64,000 nt of DNA from Planococcus sp. ISL-110 (GCF_018613575.1 NZ_JAGGPX010000034.1:1-64000); one strand, 5' to 3'; positions 7,999-21,981 are shown, counted from the first letter of the stretch. Numbers and translations are program-made. The notes: generated by a model from the sequence alone, not told the origin.

Positions 7999-8943
7999 TC
8001 AGTCTTCTTTACGAAGGCCAAGCCCTAAATCTTCCAACTTCACTTTAACTTCTTCAAGTGATTTGCGTCCGAGGTTGCGTACTTTCATCATGTCGTCTTC
8101 CGACTTGCTTGCCAATTCGTGTACCGTGTTGATACCCGCACGTTTTAAGCAGTTGTAAGAACGGACCGAAAGATCAAGTTCTTCGATAGTCATCTCTAAT
8201 ACTTTTTCTTTTTGGTCTTCTTCTTTTTCAACCATGATTTCAGCCGTTTGTGCCTCATCTGTTAATCCCACGAAGATATTTAAATGCTCAGTAAAAATCT
8301 TTGCGCCAAGCGCAATTGCCTCTTTAGGACCAATGCTGCCATCTGTCCAGACATCAAGAGATAATTTATCGAAATGAGCCAGTTGACCCACACGAGTGTT
8401 TTCCACTTGGAAATTAACGCGTGAAACTGGAGTGTAAATAGAGTCAATCGGGATAACGCCGATCGGAAGATCTTCACGTTTGTTCTGATCTGCACGGGCA
8501 TATCCACGGCCTCTGTTCGCATACATGCGCATACGCAGGTGACCATTTTTAGCGATTGTTGCAATATATAGATCCGGATTCAGAATTTCCACGTCACTGT
8601 CGTGCGTGATATCTGCAGCCGTAACCGTTCCATCACCTTTTACATCAATTTCAATGACTTTTTCTTCGTCAGAGTAAATTTTCAAAGCCAGCTTTTTGAT
8701 ATTCAAAATAATAGTTGCTACATCTTCTTCTACACCTTCGACAGTGGAGAATTCGTGCAGAACGCCATCAATTTGAATTGAAGTAACAGCTGCGCCAGGT
8801 AAAGATGAAAGTAAGATTCGACGTAAGGAGTTTCCTAAAGTGGTTCCATATCCACGCTCAAGAGGTTCAACAACAAATTTACCAAACTTGGCATTGCTGT
8901 CGATCTCAACCGTTTCAATCTTTGGTTTTTCTATTTCGAGCAT
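7999..8943 (-). CDS. rpoA: RNA polymerase alpha subunit
   Basis: The 314-residue protein has the dimerising N-terminal domain (opening with the [20 protein letters not shown] block near residue 27), a linker rich in acidic residues near 240, and the C-terminal domain ([16 protein letters not shown] to [10 protein letters not shown]) that binds UP elements and activators. Length and order (rpsM-rpsK-rpoA-rplQ) are standard. The 129 bases up to rpsK hold no other gene. Confidence 0.98.
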   Translation of the reverse strand: MLEIEKPKIETVEIDSNAKFGKFVVEPLERGYGTTLGNSLRRILLSSLPGAAVTSIQIDGVLHEFSTVEGVEEDVATIILNIKKLALKIYSDEEKVIEIDVKGDGTVTAADITHDSDVEILNPDLYIATIAKNGHLRMRMYANRGRGYARADQNKREDLPIGVIPIDSIYTPVSRVNFQVENTRVGQLAHFDKLSLDVWTDGSIGPKEAIALGAKIFTEHLNIFVGLTDEAQTAEIMVEKEEDQKEKVLEMTIEELDLSVRSYNCLKRAGINTVHELASKSEDDMMKVRNLGRKSLEEVKVKLEDLGLGLRKED

Positions 8944-9072
8944 TCATTTTACCCTCCTTCAAAACGTCGGTTTTTTTCGCTTCATCAAGAATTCGATAGT
9001 CACAGACTTTCGCTACGATTCAGAACCCATTCAGTAAGTCGTGATGTTCAAAAATCCCATTCAGATTAACGA

Positions 9073-9480
<408 letters not shown>

Positions 9481-9487
9481 TTACTGA

Positions 9488-9853
9488 TTATTTTTTCTTG
9501 TTAGCTACAGTTTTACGAGGACCTTTACGCGTACGCGCATTGTTCTTCGTATTTTGACCGCGAACAGGTAGTCCACGACGATGGCGGATCCCTCGGAAGC
9601 TAGCAATTTCCATCAAGCGTTTGATGTTCATTGAAACTTCACGGCGAAGGTCACCTTCGATTTTGTACTTATCTAATTGTTCACGGATATTGTTCAACTC
9701 ATCTTCTGTAAGATCACGAACTCGTGTCTCTTCAGAGATACCAGCAGCAGAAAGAACTTTCTGTGCAGTTGTTTTACCAACACCGAAAATGTATGTTAAT
9801 GAAATAACAACGCGTTTGTCGCGCGGAATGTCAACACCAGCAATACGTGCCAT
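9488..9853 (-). CDS. rpsM: 30S ribosomal protein S13 (uS13)
   Basis: S13 forms the head bridges to the large subunit and contacts P-site tRNA. The 121-residue frame opens [14 protein letters not shown], has the helix-two-turn-helix motif near residues 12-50 ([15 protein letters not shown]), and ends in a basic tail. It is 24 bases after rpmJ. Confidence 0.98.
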   Translation of the reverse strand: MARIAGVDIPRDKRVVISLTYIFGVGKTTAQKVLSAAGISEETRVRDLTEDELNNIREQLDKYKIEGDLRREVSMNIKRLMEIASFRGIRHRRGLPVRGQNTKNNARTRKGPRKTVANKKK

Positions 9854-9877
9854 GTGTGCGATGCACCTCCTTCAGAA

Positions 9878-9991
<114 letters not shown>

Positions 9992-10027
9992 CTAACCCAA
10001 CCTCCTTATAGTCCGGAGTGCAAAAGA

Positions 10028-10246
10028 TTATTTAAAACGGTATGTGATACGACCGCGTGTTAAATCATAAGGAGAAAGTTCAACTGTTACTTTATCTCCT
10101 GGCAGAATGCGGATGAAATGCATACGAATCTTGCCTGATACGTGCGCAAGAATCGTATGGCCGTTTTCCAATTCCACTTTAAACATCGCGTTAGGCAAAG
10201 TCTCAACGACAGTTCCTTCGATTTCAATTACATCGTCTTTCGCCAT
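10028..10246 (-). CDS. infA: Translation initiation factor IF-1
   Basis: IF-1 is a single 72-residue OB/S1 domain that occupies the A site during initiation. The sequence opens [19 protein letters not shown] and includes [23 protein letters not shown] strands. It starts after a promoter-bearing 398-base region instead of directly after map, so it may head its own transcript with rpmJ, rpsM, rpsK, rpoA and rplQ. Confidence 0.97.
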   Translation of the reverse strand: MAKDDVIEIEGTVVETLPNAMFKVELENGHTILAHVSGKIRMHFIRILPGDKVTVELSPYDLTRGRITYRFK

Positions 10247-10644
10247 CGACCCAGTCTCCCTTCTGTATACAAATCAGGTTCTCATCTTCAAACAGTATTT
10301 GCTGATTGAATAGTAATAGTACATTCATTCACAAGAAATGCATGAGTGACATTCGAAAGACATTCTCCAAGTCCGCCAAACAGCGGGCCGTGGTTAATCC
10401 GGCAAAGCCAGTCTGTCTCATGTATCCTCGACTGCCCGGACTGCTTTGGATGAGTTCCAAACCCGTTACACAGATGCTTCCACGAAACTCATTATACTAG
10501 TTTCAATGCGCAATTGCACTATAGTGCATTTTGCATCAACTTTCATATCCTAAGTCTTGTTTGCTTTTGCAGCTCTCGAAAATTCATATCTTCGGTGCTC
10601 CTTAAAGCCACATGGAGGCAACTAGCTTCGCCCGGCGCCGGGGA
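10247..10644 (-). other. Gene-free adk-infA region (map locus without map)
   Basis: In B. subtilis map and a small RNA-binding gene lie here; neither is present on either strand. The stretch holds a GC-rich 12-bp palindrome right after the adk stop (10631-10642), a 14-codon reading frame with a good ribosome site (10543-10587), a 14-bp palindrome (10515-10528), a probable promoter and an apparently structured 240-base leader before infA (for example CCGC-TGTTTG-GCGG). Confidence 0.6.
10491..10519 (-). promoter_or_regulatory. Probable infA promoter with overlapping palindrome
   Basis: The minus strand has a perfect TATAAT (10491-10496) and, 17 bases upstream, GTGCAA (10514-10519), a 3/6 match to the -35. 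The weak -35 lies inside a perfect palindrome TGCACTATAGTGCA (10515-10528), the arrangement of a repressor- or activator-dependent promoter. Confidence 0.5.
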
Positions 10645-11310
<666 letters not shown>

Positions 11311-11359
11311 TCAGACAATTGGATAAGAGACGCTTTCACGCCCCCCTAGATCCTACTGA

Positions 11360-12655
11360 TTATTTCATAAAGCCTTTATAATGACGTTTTACAAGCTGAG
11401 ATTCCAATTGTTTCATCGTTTCAAGTGCTACCCCAACAACAATCAGAAGACTCGTCCCACCGATTTGCGCCGATTGCGGCAAATTCGCAATGTTGATGAA
11501 GAAAATCGGTAGAACTGCAATGACTGCCAGGAAGATGGCACCGACGAATGTCAATCGGTATAACACACTTGTTAAATAATCCTGCGTATTTTTACCCGGA
11601 CGGATTCCCGGAATATATGCGCCTTGCTTTTTAAGGTTATCCGACACGTTCTCAGGATTGACCTGAATAAATGCGTAGAAGTACGTGAATGCTACGATCA
11701 AAGCGACATAAATGATCATGCCGACAGGGCGCGTATAATCGAACGTATTCTGAATCGCTTCTGTAAACGCGTTGGCACCAAAGAAAGAAGCAATGGTTTG
11801 TGGCGTAATGATAAACGCTACTGCAAAGATTACCGGGATAACTCCGGCCGCGTTCACTTTCAAAGGTAAATGCGTTTGCTGCCCACTTGTTGTCTGGCCA
11901 CGGCCAGCAACTCGTTTTGCATACTGAATCGGTATTTTACGCAACGCTTGTTGAACGTAAATGACCAAGACCGTAATGGCAACAACAGCCAATGCAAGCA
12001 ATGCCATGATGGCAATATTGATCGGAAGCTGATCTCCAGCTCCTTGGATCTGCTGTGCATATAATTGATTTACAGCGCCTGGTACTGCAGCGACAATCCC
12101 TGCGAAGATGATAATCGAAATACCGTTCCCCACACCTTTTGCCGTAATCTGCTCACCAAGCCACAGTAGAAACGCCGTACCAGCAGTCAATACAATGGCG
12201 ATTACAACATAGGTTGAGATCGTGTCGTTCTGGATTAAAGAACCTCCGTACATTTGGTTAAATCCATAAGACATACCGATTGCTTGAATAAAGGCAAGAA
12301 CGATTGTGAAGTAGCGAGTGAATTGAGCAAGTTTCCGTCTTCCGACTTCACCTTGTTTCGCCCACTCTGCAAATTTCGGTACAACATCCATCTGCAATAA
12401 CTGCACGATAATTGATGCTGTAATGTATGGCATAATTCCCATCGCTAAAATCGAAAAGTTAGCAAGGGCACCTCCACCGAAAGTATTTAAGAATCCAACC
12501 AGACCCATCTGGTCAGTAGCTTGCAAAACCGAAGCATCAACATTCGGTACTGGAACAAAAGTTCCAATACGGAAAATGATGAGCATCAGTAATGTAAAGA
12601 ATATTTTATTTCGAATATCAGTCACGCGCATAAAATTAGAGATTGTCTGAAACAT
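11360..12655 (-). CDS. secY: Protein translocase subunit SecY
   Basis: SecY is the channel of the Sec translocon; with SecE (49466-49651) and SecG it exports and inserts proteins. The 431 residues show ten hydrophobic helices, with the plug region (NTFGGGALANFSILAMGIMP) near 55-75 and the basic cytoplasmic loops. It overlaps the rplO stop by one base (TAATG), so it is translationally coupled. Confidence 0.97.
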   Translation of the reverse strand: MFQTISNFMRVTDIRNKIFFTLLMLIIFRIGTFVPVPNVDASVLQATDQMGLVGFLNTFGGGALANFSILAMGIMPYITASIIVQLLQMDVVPKFAEWAKQGEVGRRKLAQFTRYFTIVLAFIQAIGMSYGFNQMYGGSLIQNDTISTYVVIAIVLTAGTAFLLWLGEQITAKGVGNGISIIIFAGIVAAVPGAVNQLYAQQIQGAGDQLPINIAIMALLALAVVAITVLVIYVQQALRKIPIQYAKRVAGRGQTTSGQQTHLPLKVNAAGVIPVIFAVAFIITPQTIASFFGANAFTEAIQNTFDYTRPVGMIIYVALIVAFTYFYAFIQVNPENVSDNLKKQGAYIPGIRPGKNTQDYLTSVLYRLTFVGAIFLAVIAVLPIFFINIANLPQSAQIGGTSLLIVVGVALETMKQLESQLVKRHYKGFMK

Positions 12656-13095
12656 TAAACCACCTCGGTTTGTCCGCCAGCAGCTTCGATCGCTTTTTTA
12701 GCTGATCCAGAGAATTTGTGAGCTTTTACTGTCAATTTCTTTTCTAAGCTACCATTGCCGAGAATTTTGATTCCAGAACGTTCATTGCTCACAACACCTG
12801 CTTCAATCAACAATGCAGGTGTTACTTCTGTGCCTTCGTCGAAACGATTTAACACTTCAATGTTCACGACTGCATAGTCTTTACGGTTAATGTTGGTAAA
12901 TCCACGTTTTGGCAAACGACGGAACAAAGGGTTTTGACCGCCTTCGAATCCAGGACGAACACCGCCGCCTGAACGTGCGTTTTGACCTTTATGACCTTTA
13001 CCTGCTGTTTTACCAGTACCTGAACCGATACCGCGTCCGACACGCTTTCTTGAGCTGCGTGAACCTTCTGCTGGTTTTAATTCATGAAGTTTCAT
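12655..13095 (-). CDS. rplO: 50S ribosomal protein L15 (uL15)
   Basis: The 146-residue protein opens [18 protein letters not shown] and has the glycine-rich [15 protein letters not shown] tail that threads 23S rRNA, followed by a globular C-terminal domain. Standard spc-operon position between rpmD and secY. Confidence 0.98.
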   Translation of the reverse strand: MKLHELKPAEGSRSSRKRVGRGIGSGTGKTAGKGHKGQNARSGGGVRPGFEGGQNPLFRRLPKRGFTNINRKDYAVVNIEVLNRFDEGTEVTPALLIEAGVVSNERSGIKILGNGSLEKKLTVKAHKFSGSAKKAIEAAGGQTEVV

Positions 13096-13128
13096 TTGGT
13101 TGGCACCTCCTTCTATAGAAATCCGTAA

Positions 13129-13311
13129 TTAAACTTCTTTGATAGTTACTAAGTGAGCGACTTTATCAAGCATTCCGCGAACGGCTGCATTGTCTTGGTG
13201 CTCAACAGTTTGATGCATTTTGCGCAATCCTAATGATTGAACAGTTTTACGTTGTGGCGGCTTAGCACCGATCACAGATTTTGTGAGGGTAATTTCCAAT
13301 TTAGTTGCCAT
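13129..13311 (-). CDS. rpmD: 50S ribosomal protein L30 (uL30)
   Basis: L30 is a 60-residue protein that reads [19 protein letters not shown], followed by [14 protein letters not shown]. Its length and place between rpsE and rplO are those of the bacterial short form. AGGAGG precedes the ATG. Confidence 0.97.
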   Translation of the reverse strand: MATKLEITLTKSVIGAKPPQRKTVQSLGLRKMHQTVEHQDNAAVRGMLDKVAHLVTIKEV

Positions 13312-13325
13312 GTGATTTTCCCTCC

Positions 13326-13826
13326 TTATCCTAACAGTTCTGCAACTGATTTACCGCGAAGTTTTGCGACTTCTTCGGCACTCTTCAATTGAGTTAAACC
13401 GTTAATAGTTGCACGTACCATGTTGATTGGTGTGCTTGAACCTAGAGATTTAGATAAAATATCTTGTACCCCAGCTAATTCAAGTACCGCACGAACAGGT
13501 CCGCCAGCAATTACACCAGTACCTGGAGAAGCAGGTTTGATAAGAATTTGGCCTGCGCCAAAACGACCAGTTACTAAGTGTGGAGTTGTACCCTTAACCA
13601 TTGGTACTTCAATAAGGTTTTTCTTCGCATCTTCGATGGCTTTGCGGATAGCATCTGGAACTTCTTGAGCTTTACCAGTACCAAAACCAACATTACCATT
13701 TCTGTCGCCTACAACAACTAAAGCGGAGAAACGGAAACGACGTCCACCTTTTACAACTTTAGCTACGCGATTGATTGTAACTACGCGTTCTTCAAGTTCA
13801 AGTTTGTTTGGATCAATACGACTCAT
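13326..13826 (-). CDS. rpsE: 30S ribosomal protein S5 (uS5)
   Basis: S5 lies near the mRNA entry and helps decoding accuracy. The 166 residues carry the double-stranded-RNA-binding-like N-terminal domain with [18 protein letters not shown] near residue 25, the spectinomycin-loop region, which looks intact, and the C-terminal domain with [17 protein letters not shown]. Confidence 0.98.
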   Translation of the reverse strand: MSRIDPNKLELEERVVTINRVAKVVKGGRRFRFSALVVVGDRNGNVGFGTGKAQEVPDAIRKAIEDAKKNLIEVPMVKGTTPHLVTGRFGAGQILIKPASPGTGVIAGGPVRAVLELAGVQDILSKSLGSSTPINMVRATINGLTQLKSAEEVAKLRGKSVAELLG

Positions 13827-13847
13827 GAAATGTGTCCCTCCTTCTTT

Positions 13848-14210
13848 TTAAAATTGTAAACCATTTTCACGGGCAGCTTCTGCTAATGCTTTTACGCGTC
13901 CATGATATAAATAACCACCGCGGTCGAAAACAACCGATTTTAAGCCGTTTTCAGTAGCGCGTTTTGCGATTGTTTCGCCGACTTTAGCTGCCGCTTCCAC
14001 GTTGCCAGTTGATTCTACTGAGAAATCTTTCTCCATAGATGATGCACTTGCAAGTGTAACGCCATTTGTATCGTCGATCAATTGAGCATAAATGTATTTA
14101 TTTGAACGGAATACGTTTAAACGCGGGCGTTGTGCTGTACCCGTAATTTTAGAACGTACGCGTGCATGACGTTTTTTACGAGATGCGTTTTTATCGAGTT
14201 TCGTAATCAC
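13848..14210 (-). CDS. rplR: 50S ribosomal protein L18 (uL18)
   Basis: L18 binds 5S rRNA in the central protuberance. The start chosen is GTG at 14208-14210, with AAGGAG 8 bases upstream, giving 120 residues; an in-frame GTG three codons earlier overlaps the ribosome site and is unlikely. The protein has the family core [20 protein letters not shown] and ends ENGLQF. Confidence 0.96.
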   Translation of the reverse strand: MITKLDKNASRKKRHARVRSKITGTAQRPRLNVFRSNKYIYAQLIDDTNGVTLASASSMEKDFSVESTGNVEAAAKVGETIAKRATENGLKSVVFDRGGYLYHGRVKALAEAARENGLQF

Positions 14211-14243
14211 TGAGGTCACTCCTTTCAGCCTGCCTAAGCAGCA

Positions 14244-14783
14244 TTATTTACCTGTTTTACCTTCTTTGCGGCGAACTGCTTCTCCTTCGTAACGAATACC
14301 TTTACCTTTATATGGCTCTGGTGGACGTACTTGGCGGATGTTCGAAGCAAGAGCTCCAACACGTTCTTTATCGATGCCTTTAACAATGACTTTTGTGTTA
14401 GCTGGAACTTCAACTGTGATTCCTTCTTCCGGTGTGAATTCAACCGGGTGAGAGTAACCTACGTTAAGAACCAATTTTTGTCCTTGCAATTGAGCACGGT
14501 AACCAACACCAACTAGTTCAAGTGAACGTTGGAATCCTTCTGAAACTCCAGTGACCATGTTCGCAAGCAAAGCACGAGTTGTACCGTGGTTTGTGCGGTG
14601 ATCTTTAGAATCTGAAGGACGTGTCAATGTTAGCACGTTATCTTCTTGTGTGATTGTAATATCTTGGTTAAATGTGCGAGTCAACTCGCCTTTAGGTCCT
14701 TTAACAGTTACGGCATTCTTGTCTCCAAAAGTTACAGTAACGCTAGCAGGTACCTCGATTGGTTTTTTACCTACACGTGACAT
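14244..14783 (-). CDS. rplF: 50S ribosomal protein L6 (uL6)
   Basis: The 179-residue protein has two repeated domains, opens [16 protein letters not shown] and ends with the signature [14 protein letters not shown] near residue 155 and a basic tail. It lies near the factor-binding site. Standard spc order, 30 bases after rpsH. Confidence 0.98.
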   Translation of the reverse strand: MSRVGKKPIEVPASVTVTFGDKNAVTVKGPKGELTRTFNQDITITQEDNVLTLTRPSDSKDHRTNHGTTRALLANMVTGVSEGFQRSLELVGVGYRAQLQGQKLVLNVGYSHPVEFTPEEGITVEVPANTKVIVKGIDKERVGALASNIRQVRPPEPYKGKGIRYEGEAVRRKEGKTGK

Positions 14784-14813
14784 TCTTTTGCACCTCCATT
14801 CGCTTGTTGCTTA

Positions 14814-15212
14814 TTACCAAACGTATGCTATGATTTCTCCGCCGATTTGTTTCGCGCGGGCTTCTTTATCAGTTACTAAACCTTGTGATGTTGAGACTAA
14901 AGCGATTCCAAGACCGTTTAGTACACGTGGCACCTCATTAGTTTTAGCGTAAACACGTAGTCCTGGTTTTGAAATACGTTTCAATCCAGTAATAACGCGT
15001 TCGTTGTTTGATCCGTATTTAAGGAAAATCCGGATCATGCCTTGTTTATCATCTTCAACATATTCTACGTCACGAACGAAACCTTCACGCTTAAGGATTT
15101 CAGCGATGTCTTTTTTCACATTAGAAGCCGGAAGCTCTAATTTCTCGTGACGAACCATGTTTGCGTTACGAATGCGTGTCAGCATATCTGCAATCGGATC
15201 TGTCATTGTCAT
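14814..15212 (-). CDS. rpsH: 30S ribosomal protein S8 (uS8)
   Basis: S8 is a primary 16S rRNA-binding assembly protein. The 132 residues open with [15 protein letters not shown] and carry the C-terminal [13 protein letters not shown] motif. In many bacteria S8 autoregulates the spc operon; no evidence for or against is visible here. Confidence 0.98.
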   Translation of the reverse strand: MTMTDPIADMLTRIRNANMVRHEKLELPASNVKKDIAEILKREGFVRDVEYVEDDKQGMIRIFLKYGSNNERVITGLKRISKPGLRVYAKTNEVPRVLNGLGIALVSTSQGLVTDKEARAKQIGGEIIAYVW

Positions 15213-15241
15213 TACTTTTACCTCCTTCCCAAATTAGGGGA

Positions 15242-15986
<745 letters not shown>

Positions 15987-16013
15987 GTGTGTACCTCCCT
16001 TCATTCAGGAATT

Positions 16014-16325
16014 TTATTTATCTAATTTTTCGCCGGATTTTTTTGCAACACGAACTTTTTTACCATCTTCAACCTTATATCCTACACGAGTCGGCTCGCC
16101 GGATTTAGGGTCAAGTAACATTACGTTAGAAACATGAATTGCTGCTTCTTGGCTGACAATCCCACCCTGTGGATTTGCCTGGTTCGGTTTTGTGTGCTTT
16201 TTCACGATGTTTACACCTTCTACAAGCACACGGTCTTTCTTAGGTAAAGCAGTCAAAACAACACCTGTTTTGCCTTTGTCTTTGCCTGAGATTACCTTAA
16301 CTGTATCGCCTTTTTTAACATGCAT
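16014..16325 (-). CDS. rplX: 50S ribosomal protein L24 (uL24)
   Basis: L24 starts large-subunit assembly by binding the 5' end of 23S rRNA. The 103-residue protein has the KOW motif [19 protein letters not shown] at its N terminus. It lies between rplN and rplE with a good AGGAGG. Confidence 0.98.
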   Translation of the reverse strand: MHVKKGDTVKVISGKDKGKTGVVLTALPKKDRVLVEGVNIVKKHTKPNQANPQGGIVSQEAAIHVSNVMLLDPKSGEPTRVGYKVEDGKKVRVAKKSGEKLDK

Positions 16326-16360
16326 TCTGTCGCACCTCCTTGGTATGGCACATTGATTTA

Positions 16361-16729
<369 letters not shown>

Positions 16730-16776
16730 TTAGGTAACCTCCCTCCGGAATTTCTTAGGTTCCGAAATTATTTAAA

Positions 16777-17040
16777 TTAAATGATAACCGCTTTTTCTAC
16801 AATTTCCAATACGCGGAAACGTTTTGTAGATGATAACGGACGAGTTTCCATGATGCGAACTACGTCGCCCATTTTCACTTCGTTTAGCTCATCATGAGCT
16901 TTATATTTCTTAGAGTATTTTACACGTTTGCCATAGAATGCGTGCTTCTTTTGAGTTTCAACCATTACTGTAACGGTTTTGTCCATTTTGTCAGACACAA
17001 CACGGCCTGTGTATACTTTGCGTTGGTTACGCTCAGTCAT
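16777..17040 (-). CDS. rpsQ: 30S ribosomal protein S17 (uS17)
   Basis: This primary 16S-binding protein (87 residues, OB fold) opens [20 protein letters not shown] and ends with the strand [20 protein letters not shown]. It lies between rpmC and rplN. Confidence 0.98.
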   Translation of the reverse strand: MTERNQRKVYTGRVVSDKMDKTVTVMVETQKKHAFYGKRVKYSKKYKAHDELNEVKMGDVVRIMETRPLSSTKRFRVLEIVEKAVII

Positions 17041-17064
17041 ACTTGCAAACCTCCTCTCGATTTA

Positions 17065-17689
<625 letters not shown>

Positions 17690-17690
17690 A

Positions 17691-18347
17691 TTATTTGCCT
17701 CCTTCCTCAGATTTCTTCTTAGTTGGAAGGACTTCACCGCGGTAGATCCATACTTTCACGCCAAGCTTACCATAAGTTGTGTCTGCTTCAGCATGCGCAT
17801 AATCAATGTCAGCGCGGAGCGTATGGAGCGGAACAGTACCTTCACTGTAGTGTTCGGCACGCGCAATGTCAGCGCCGCCTAGACGTCCAGATACTTGAGT
17901 TTTGATTCCTTTAGCGCCAGAACGCATAGTGCGTTGGATCGCTTGTTTTTGTGCACGGCGGAAAGATACTCGGTTTTCCAATTGACGTGCAACACTTTCA
18001 GCAACCAATCTTGCATCAAGGTCAGCTCTTTTGATTTCAATGATGTTGATGTGTACACGCTTGCCAGTCATAGAGTTAAGCTGATTGCGAAGTACTTCTA
18101 CTTCAGATCCACCTTTACCTATTACCATACCTGGTTTCGCAGTGTGAATAGTTACGTTGACACGGTTTGCAGCGCGTTCAATTTCGATTTTAGAAACTGA
18201 AGCTTCTTTCAAACGTGCTTCAACGTATTCACGGATTTTAATATCTTCGTGAAGAAGCGTCGCATAATCTTTCTCAGCGTACCATTTAGATTCCCAATCA
18301 CGAATGATTCCGATACGCATCCCAATTGGATGTATTTTTTGTCCCAC
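17691..18347 (-). CDS. rpsC: 30S ribosomal protein S3 (uS3)
   Basis: S3 forms part of the mRNA entry tunnel helicase. The 218 residues comprise a type-II KH domain with [13 protein letters not shown] near 78-90 and a C-terminal domain ending [11 protein letters not shown]. It follows rplV by 3 bases. Confidence 0.98.
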   Translation of the reverse strand: MGQKIHPIGMRIGIIRDWESKWYAEKDYATLLHEDIKIREYVEARLKEASVSKIEIERAANRVNVTIHTAKPGMVIGKGGSEVEVLRNQLNSMTGKRVHINIIEIKRADLDARLVAESVARQLENRVSFRRAQKQAIQRTMRSGAKGIKTQVSGRLGGADIARAEHYSEGTVPLHTLRADIDYAHAEADTTYGKLGVKVWIYRGEVLPTKKKSEEGGK

Positions 18348-18350
18348 GAA

Positions 18351-18692
18351 TTACCCCTCCTTCTGGTCAGATACCACTAGTGTAATGTGGCTTGTGCGTT
18401 TATTAATTGCGCTTGCGCGTCCCATTGCACGTGGACGGAAACGTTTAAGTGTTGGTCCTTCGTCAACGAATACTTCACTGATGACCAAGTCATTCAGATC
18501 CATTTCGTAGTTGTGTTCAGCGTTAGCAGCTGCAGATTTCAATAACTTCTCAACAACAATAGATGCTGCTTTTGGAGTGTGGTTCAAAATCGCAACAGCT
18601 TCGCCGATTTGCTTGCCTCGGATTAAATCTACTACTAAACGGACTTTACGAGGAGCAATACGTACTGTTCTAGCGACAGCTTTTGCTTGCAT
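18351..18692 (-). CDS. rplV: 50S ribosomal protein L22 (uL22)
   Basis: L22 lines the peptide exit tunnel, and its beta-hairpin tip is where macrolide-resistance changes occur. The 113-residue frame opens [20 protein letters not shown]. The hairpin segment ([21 protein letters not shown]) appears complete, with no insertion. Confidence 0.98.
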   Translation of the reverse strand: MQAKAVARTVRIAPRKVRLVVDLIRGKQIGEAVAILNHTPKAASIVVEKLLKSAAANAEHNYEMDLNDLVISEVFVDEGPTLKRFRPRAMGRASAINKRTSHITLVVSDQKEG

Positions 18693-18711
18693 GGGGAAAT
18701 CCTCCTCTCAA

Positions 18712-18990
18712 TTAACGTCTTGTTTTCTTATCGTCTGCACCATGACTAGCGTATTTGCGTGTTGGAGCGAATTCGCCTAGTTTATGGCCCACCATATCTT
18801 CAGTCACATATACAGGGATGTGTTTACGACCATCGTATACTGCGATTGTTTGTCCGATGAATGTCGGGAAAATTGTAGAACGGCGAGACCAAGTTTTGAT
18901 CACTTGTTTTTTCTCAGAGTCCTTTTGTGCTTCAACTTTTTTCATAAGATGATCATCAGCAAAAGGTCCTTTTTTCAAGCTGCGGCCCAT
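18712..18990 (-). CDS. rpsS: 30S ribosomal protein S19 (uS19)
   Basis: S19 sits in the head and contacts the large subunit. The 92 residues open [19 protein letters not shown] and end THHGADDKK-like basic residues. It lies between rplB and rplV. Confidence 0.98.
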   Translation of the reverse strand: MGRSLKKGPFADDHLMKKVEAQKDSEKKQVIKTWSRRSTIFPTFIGQTIAVYDGRKHIPVYVTEDMVGHKLGEFAPTRKYASHGADDKKTRR

Positions 18991-19050
18991 GTGGGATCCT
19001 CCCTTCGTGATTGCACCACGGTTCTTTTGACGAACCGTAGCGGAATCAAA

Positions 19051-19881
19051 TTATTTTTTACGACGACGCACGATAAATTTATCTGACTTGTTCGTTTTCT
19101 TACGTGTCTTGTATCCAAGAGTTGGTTTACCCCAAGGAGACATTGGTGATTTACGTCCGATTGGCGAACGTCCTTCACCACCACCGTGTGGGTGATCGTT
19201 AGGGTTCATTACAGATCCACGTACTGTTGGGCGATTGCCTTTCCAGCGGTTACGTCCTGCTTTACCAATGTTGATCAATTCGTGTTGCTCATTTCCTACT
19301 GCGCCGATAGTTGCGCGGCAAGTAGCAAGAATCATGCGAACTTCGCCTGATTGCAAACGAACTGTTACGTATTTTCCTTCTTTACCCAATACCTGAGCTG
19401 AAGTTCCTGCAGAACGAACTAGTTGTCCGCCGCCGCCTGGCTTCAATTCGATGTTATGGATTGTAGAACCCATTGGGATGTTTGACAACGGCAAAGCGTT
19501 ACCCGCCTTGATGTCCGCTTCAATACCTGACATAAGTTGAGTTCCAACTTCGACTCCTTTAGGAGCGAGGATGTAACGTTTTTCACCATCAGCGTAATTA
19601 ATCAATGCGATGTTTGCAGAACGGTTTGGATCGTACTCAATTGTAGCAACGCGTCCTGGAATGCCATCTTTGTTACGTTTGAAATCGATAACACGGTATT
19701 GACGTTTATGTCCTCCGCCGTGATGGCGAACAGTTATTTTACCTTGGTTGTTACGGCCGCCCTTGCGCTTTACAGGTCGTAAAAGCGATTTTTCAGGTTT
19801 GTTCGTAGTGATTTCAGCGAAATCTGAACTCGTCATGTTACGACGACCGTTAGTGGTAGGTTTATATTTTCTTATCCCCAC
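19051..19881 (-). CDS. rplB: 50S ribosomal protein L2 (uL2)
   Basis: L2 is essential near the peptidyl-transferase centre. The 276-residue protein has the OB and SH3-like domains and the universally conserved [17 protein letters not shown] loop near residues 224-240, with the key histidine present. Standard S10-operon position. Confidence 0.98.
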   Translation of the reverse strand: MGIRKYKPTTNGRRNMTSSDFAEITTNKPEKSLLRPVKRKGGRNNQGKITVRHHGGGHKRQYRVIDFKRNKDGIPGRVATIEYDPNRSANIALINYADGEKRYILAPKGVEVGTQLMSGIEADIKAGNALPLSNIPMGSTIHNIELKPGGGGQLVRSAGTSAQVLGKEGKYVTVRLQSGEVRMILATCRATIGAVGNEQHELINIGKAGRNRWKGNRPTVRGSVMNPNDHPHGGGEGRSPIGRKSPMSPWGKPTLGYKTRKKTNKSDKFIVRRRKK

Positions 19882-19926
19882 GTTGTTTCCCTCCTTCTTT
19901 AATAGTTCTTTAAGAACTTACGGAAA

Positions 19927-20211
19927 TTAAATTTCGAATAACTCGATGTCTTTAGATTCCGCAGTCAATTTAACAATCGCTTTACGGCGTTTGTTCGTAT
20001 ATCCTGCGTGTTTGCCCATGCGCTTGAATTTACCTTTGTAGTTCATGATGTTGACTTTCTCAACTTTCACGCCAAAGATCTCCTGCACAGCTTGTTTAAC
20101 TTGTGTTTTATTTGCGCGAGTGTCCACTTCAAAAGTGTACTTTTTCTCTGCCATTACTTCAGATGATTGCTCAGTAATGACTGGACGTTTAATTACATCA
20201 CGTGCTTCCAT
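19927..20211 (-). CDS. rplW: 50S ribosomal protein L23 (uL23)
   Basis: L23 is the main docking site for trigger factor and SRP at the tunnel exit. It has 94 residues, opening [16 protein letters not shown]. Its start overlaps the rplD stop by one base. Confidence 0.98.
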   Translation of the reverse strand: MEARDVIKRPVITEQSSEVMAEKKYTFEVDTRANKTQVKQAVQEIFGVKVEKVNIMNYKGKFKRMGKHAGYTNKRRKAIVKLTAESKDIELFEI

Positions 20212-20834
20212 TAACTAAGCACCTCCTCAATTTTCTCAATCGCTGCTTTTGTCATAACAATTTTGTCATGTCCAAGCAAGTCTAGTACGTTAATGCCATC
20301 TGCTGCTACTACTGTCATACCGTGTAGGTTACGTGCAGATTTTGCAACGTTCTCATCAAGGTCAGCAGTTACGAACAATGCTTTTTTGCCAATTGAAAGA
20401 TCTTGGATCAACTGGTTGAAAGATTTTGTTTTCGGTGCATCAAATGTCAATCCTTCAAGTATCATCAGGTTTTCTCCGATTACTGCAGATGAAAGTGCAG
20501 AACGTAGAGCTAAACGACGTACTTTTTTAGGAAGTTTGTAGCTATAGCTACGTGGAGTTGGTCCGAATACGACACCGCCTCCGCGCCATTGTGGTGAACG
20601 GATCGACCCTTGACGAGCACGTCCAGTTCCTTTTTGACGCCATGGCTTTTTACCACCACCAGCTACTTCAGAACGGTTTTTTACTTTATGGTTACCTTGA
20701 CGAAGTGAAGCGCGTTGAGACACTACTGCGTCAAATAACACTGATTCATTTGGCTCGATACCGAATACATAGTCGTTCAATTCGATGTCGCCCACTTGTG
20801 AACCTGTTTGATTTAATAAAGCTACTTTAGGCAT
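20211..20834 (-). CDS. rplD: 50S ribosomal protein L4 (uL4)
   Basis: L4 extends a loop into the exit tunnel. The 207 residues include the tunnel loop [19 protein letters not shown] near 62-80, with no visible deletion. In E. coli L4 represses the S10 operon; whether that happens here cannot be read from the sequence. Confidence 0.98.
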   Translation of the reverse strand: MPKVALLNQTGSQVGDIELNDYVFGIEPNESVLFDAVVSQRASLRQGNHKVKNRSEVAGGGKKPWRQKGTGRARQGSIRSPQWRGGGVVFGPTPRSYSYKLPKKVRRLALRSALSSAVIGENLMILEGLTFDAPKTKSFNQLIQDLSIGKKALFVTADLDENVAKSARNLHGMTVVAADGINVLDLLGHDKIVMTKAAIEKIEEVLS

Positions 20835-20863
20835 TCTTGTTTCCTCCTTTCTCTAAAAAATTA

Positions 20864-21493
20864 TTATTTCGCTTTAATTGCCGATTTAACACGGATCAAT
20901 GCTTTGCGAGAACCAGGAACATTACCTTTAACAAGTAGCAGGTTACGTTCAAGATCAACTTTCACGATGGAAAGGTTTTGAATCGTAATTGTCGTGCCAC
21001 CCATTTGACCAGGTAATTTTTTCTGTTTGAATACGCGGTTAGGAGCAACCGGACCCATTGAACCAGGACGACGGTGATAACGAGAACCGTGAGTCATTGG
21101 TCCGCGAGATTGTCCGTGGCGTTTAATAACACCTTGGAAACCTTTACCTTTTGTTGTTCCTGTGACATCTACTACATCGCCTTCTGCGAATACATTTACT
21201 TTAACTTCTTGACCAATCTCGTAATCAGCTAAGTTTACATTGCGAAGTTCGCGAATGAAGCGCTTAGGAGTAGTGTTTGCTTTTGCTACGTGTCCTTTAG
21301 AAGGTTTGTTTGAAAGCTTTTCGCGCTTGTCTTCAAAACCTAATTGGATTGCTTCGTAGCCGTCGACCTCGACTGTCTTCTTTTGAAGTACTACGTTTGG
21401 AGCAGCTTCAATAACAGTTACAGGGATTAAATCACCGTTCTCAGCAAAAACTTGCGTCATACCGATTTTTCTACCTAAGATTCCTTTGGTCAT
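20864..21493 (-). CDS. rplC: 50S ribosomal protein L3 (uL3)
   Basis: L3 initiates 50S assembly and reaches the peptidyl-transferase centre. The 209-residue frame opens [15 protein letters not shown] and has the [19 protein letters not shown] loop near 125-145. It lies between rpsJ and rplD. Confidence 0.98.
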   Translation of the reverse strand: MTKGILGRKIGMTQVFAENGDLIPVTVIEAAPNVVLQKKTVEVDGYEAIQLGFEDKREKLSNKPSKGHVAKANTTPKRFIRELRNVNLADYEIGQEVKVNVFAEGDVVDVTGTTKGKGFQGVIKRHGQSRGPMTHGSRYHRRPGSMGPVAPNRVFKQKKLPGQMGGTTITIQNLSIVKVDLERNLLLVKGNVPGSRKALIRVKSAIKAK

Positions 21494-21542
21494 GTTGTCA
21501 CACCTCCTGTGGTTATTTATGTTTTTCTATTTCGTTCACCGA

Positions 21543-21981
<439 letters not shown>

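Noticed and set aside
10306-10500. A 64-codon plus-strand frame in the adk-infA gap
   Set aside because: It has no ribosome site, opposes the surrounding transcription and overlaps the infA promoter region.
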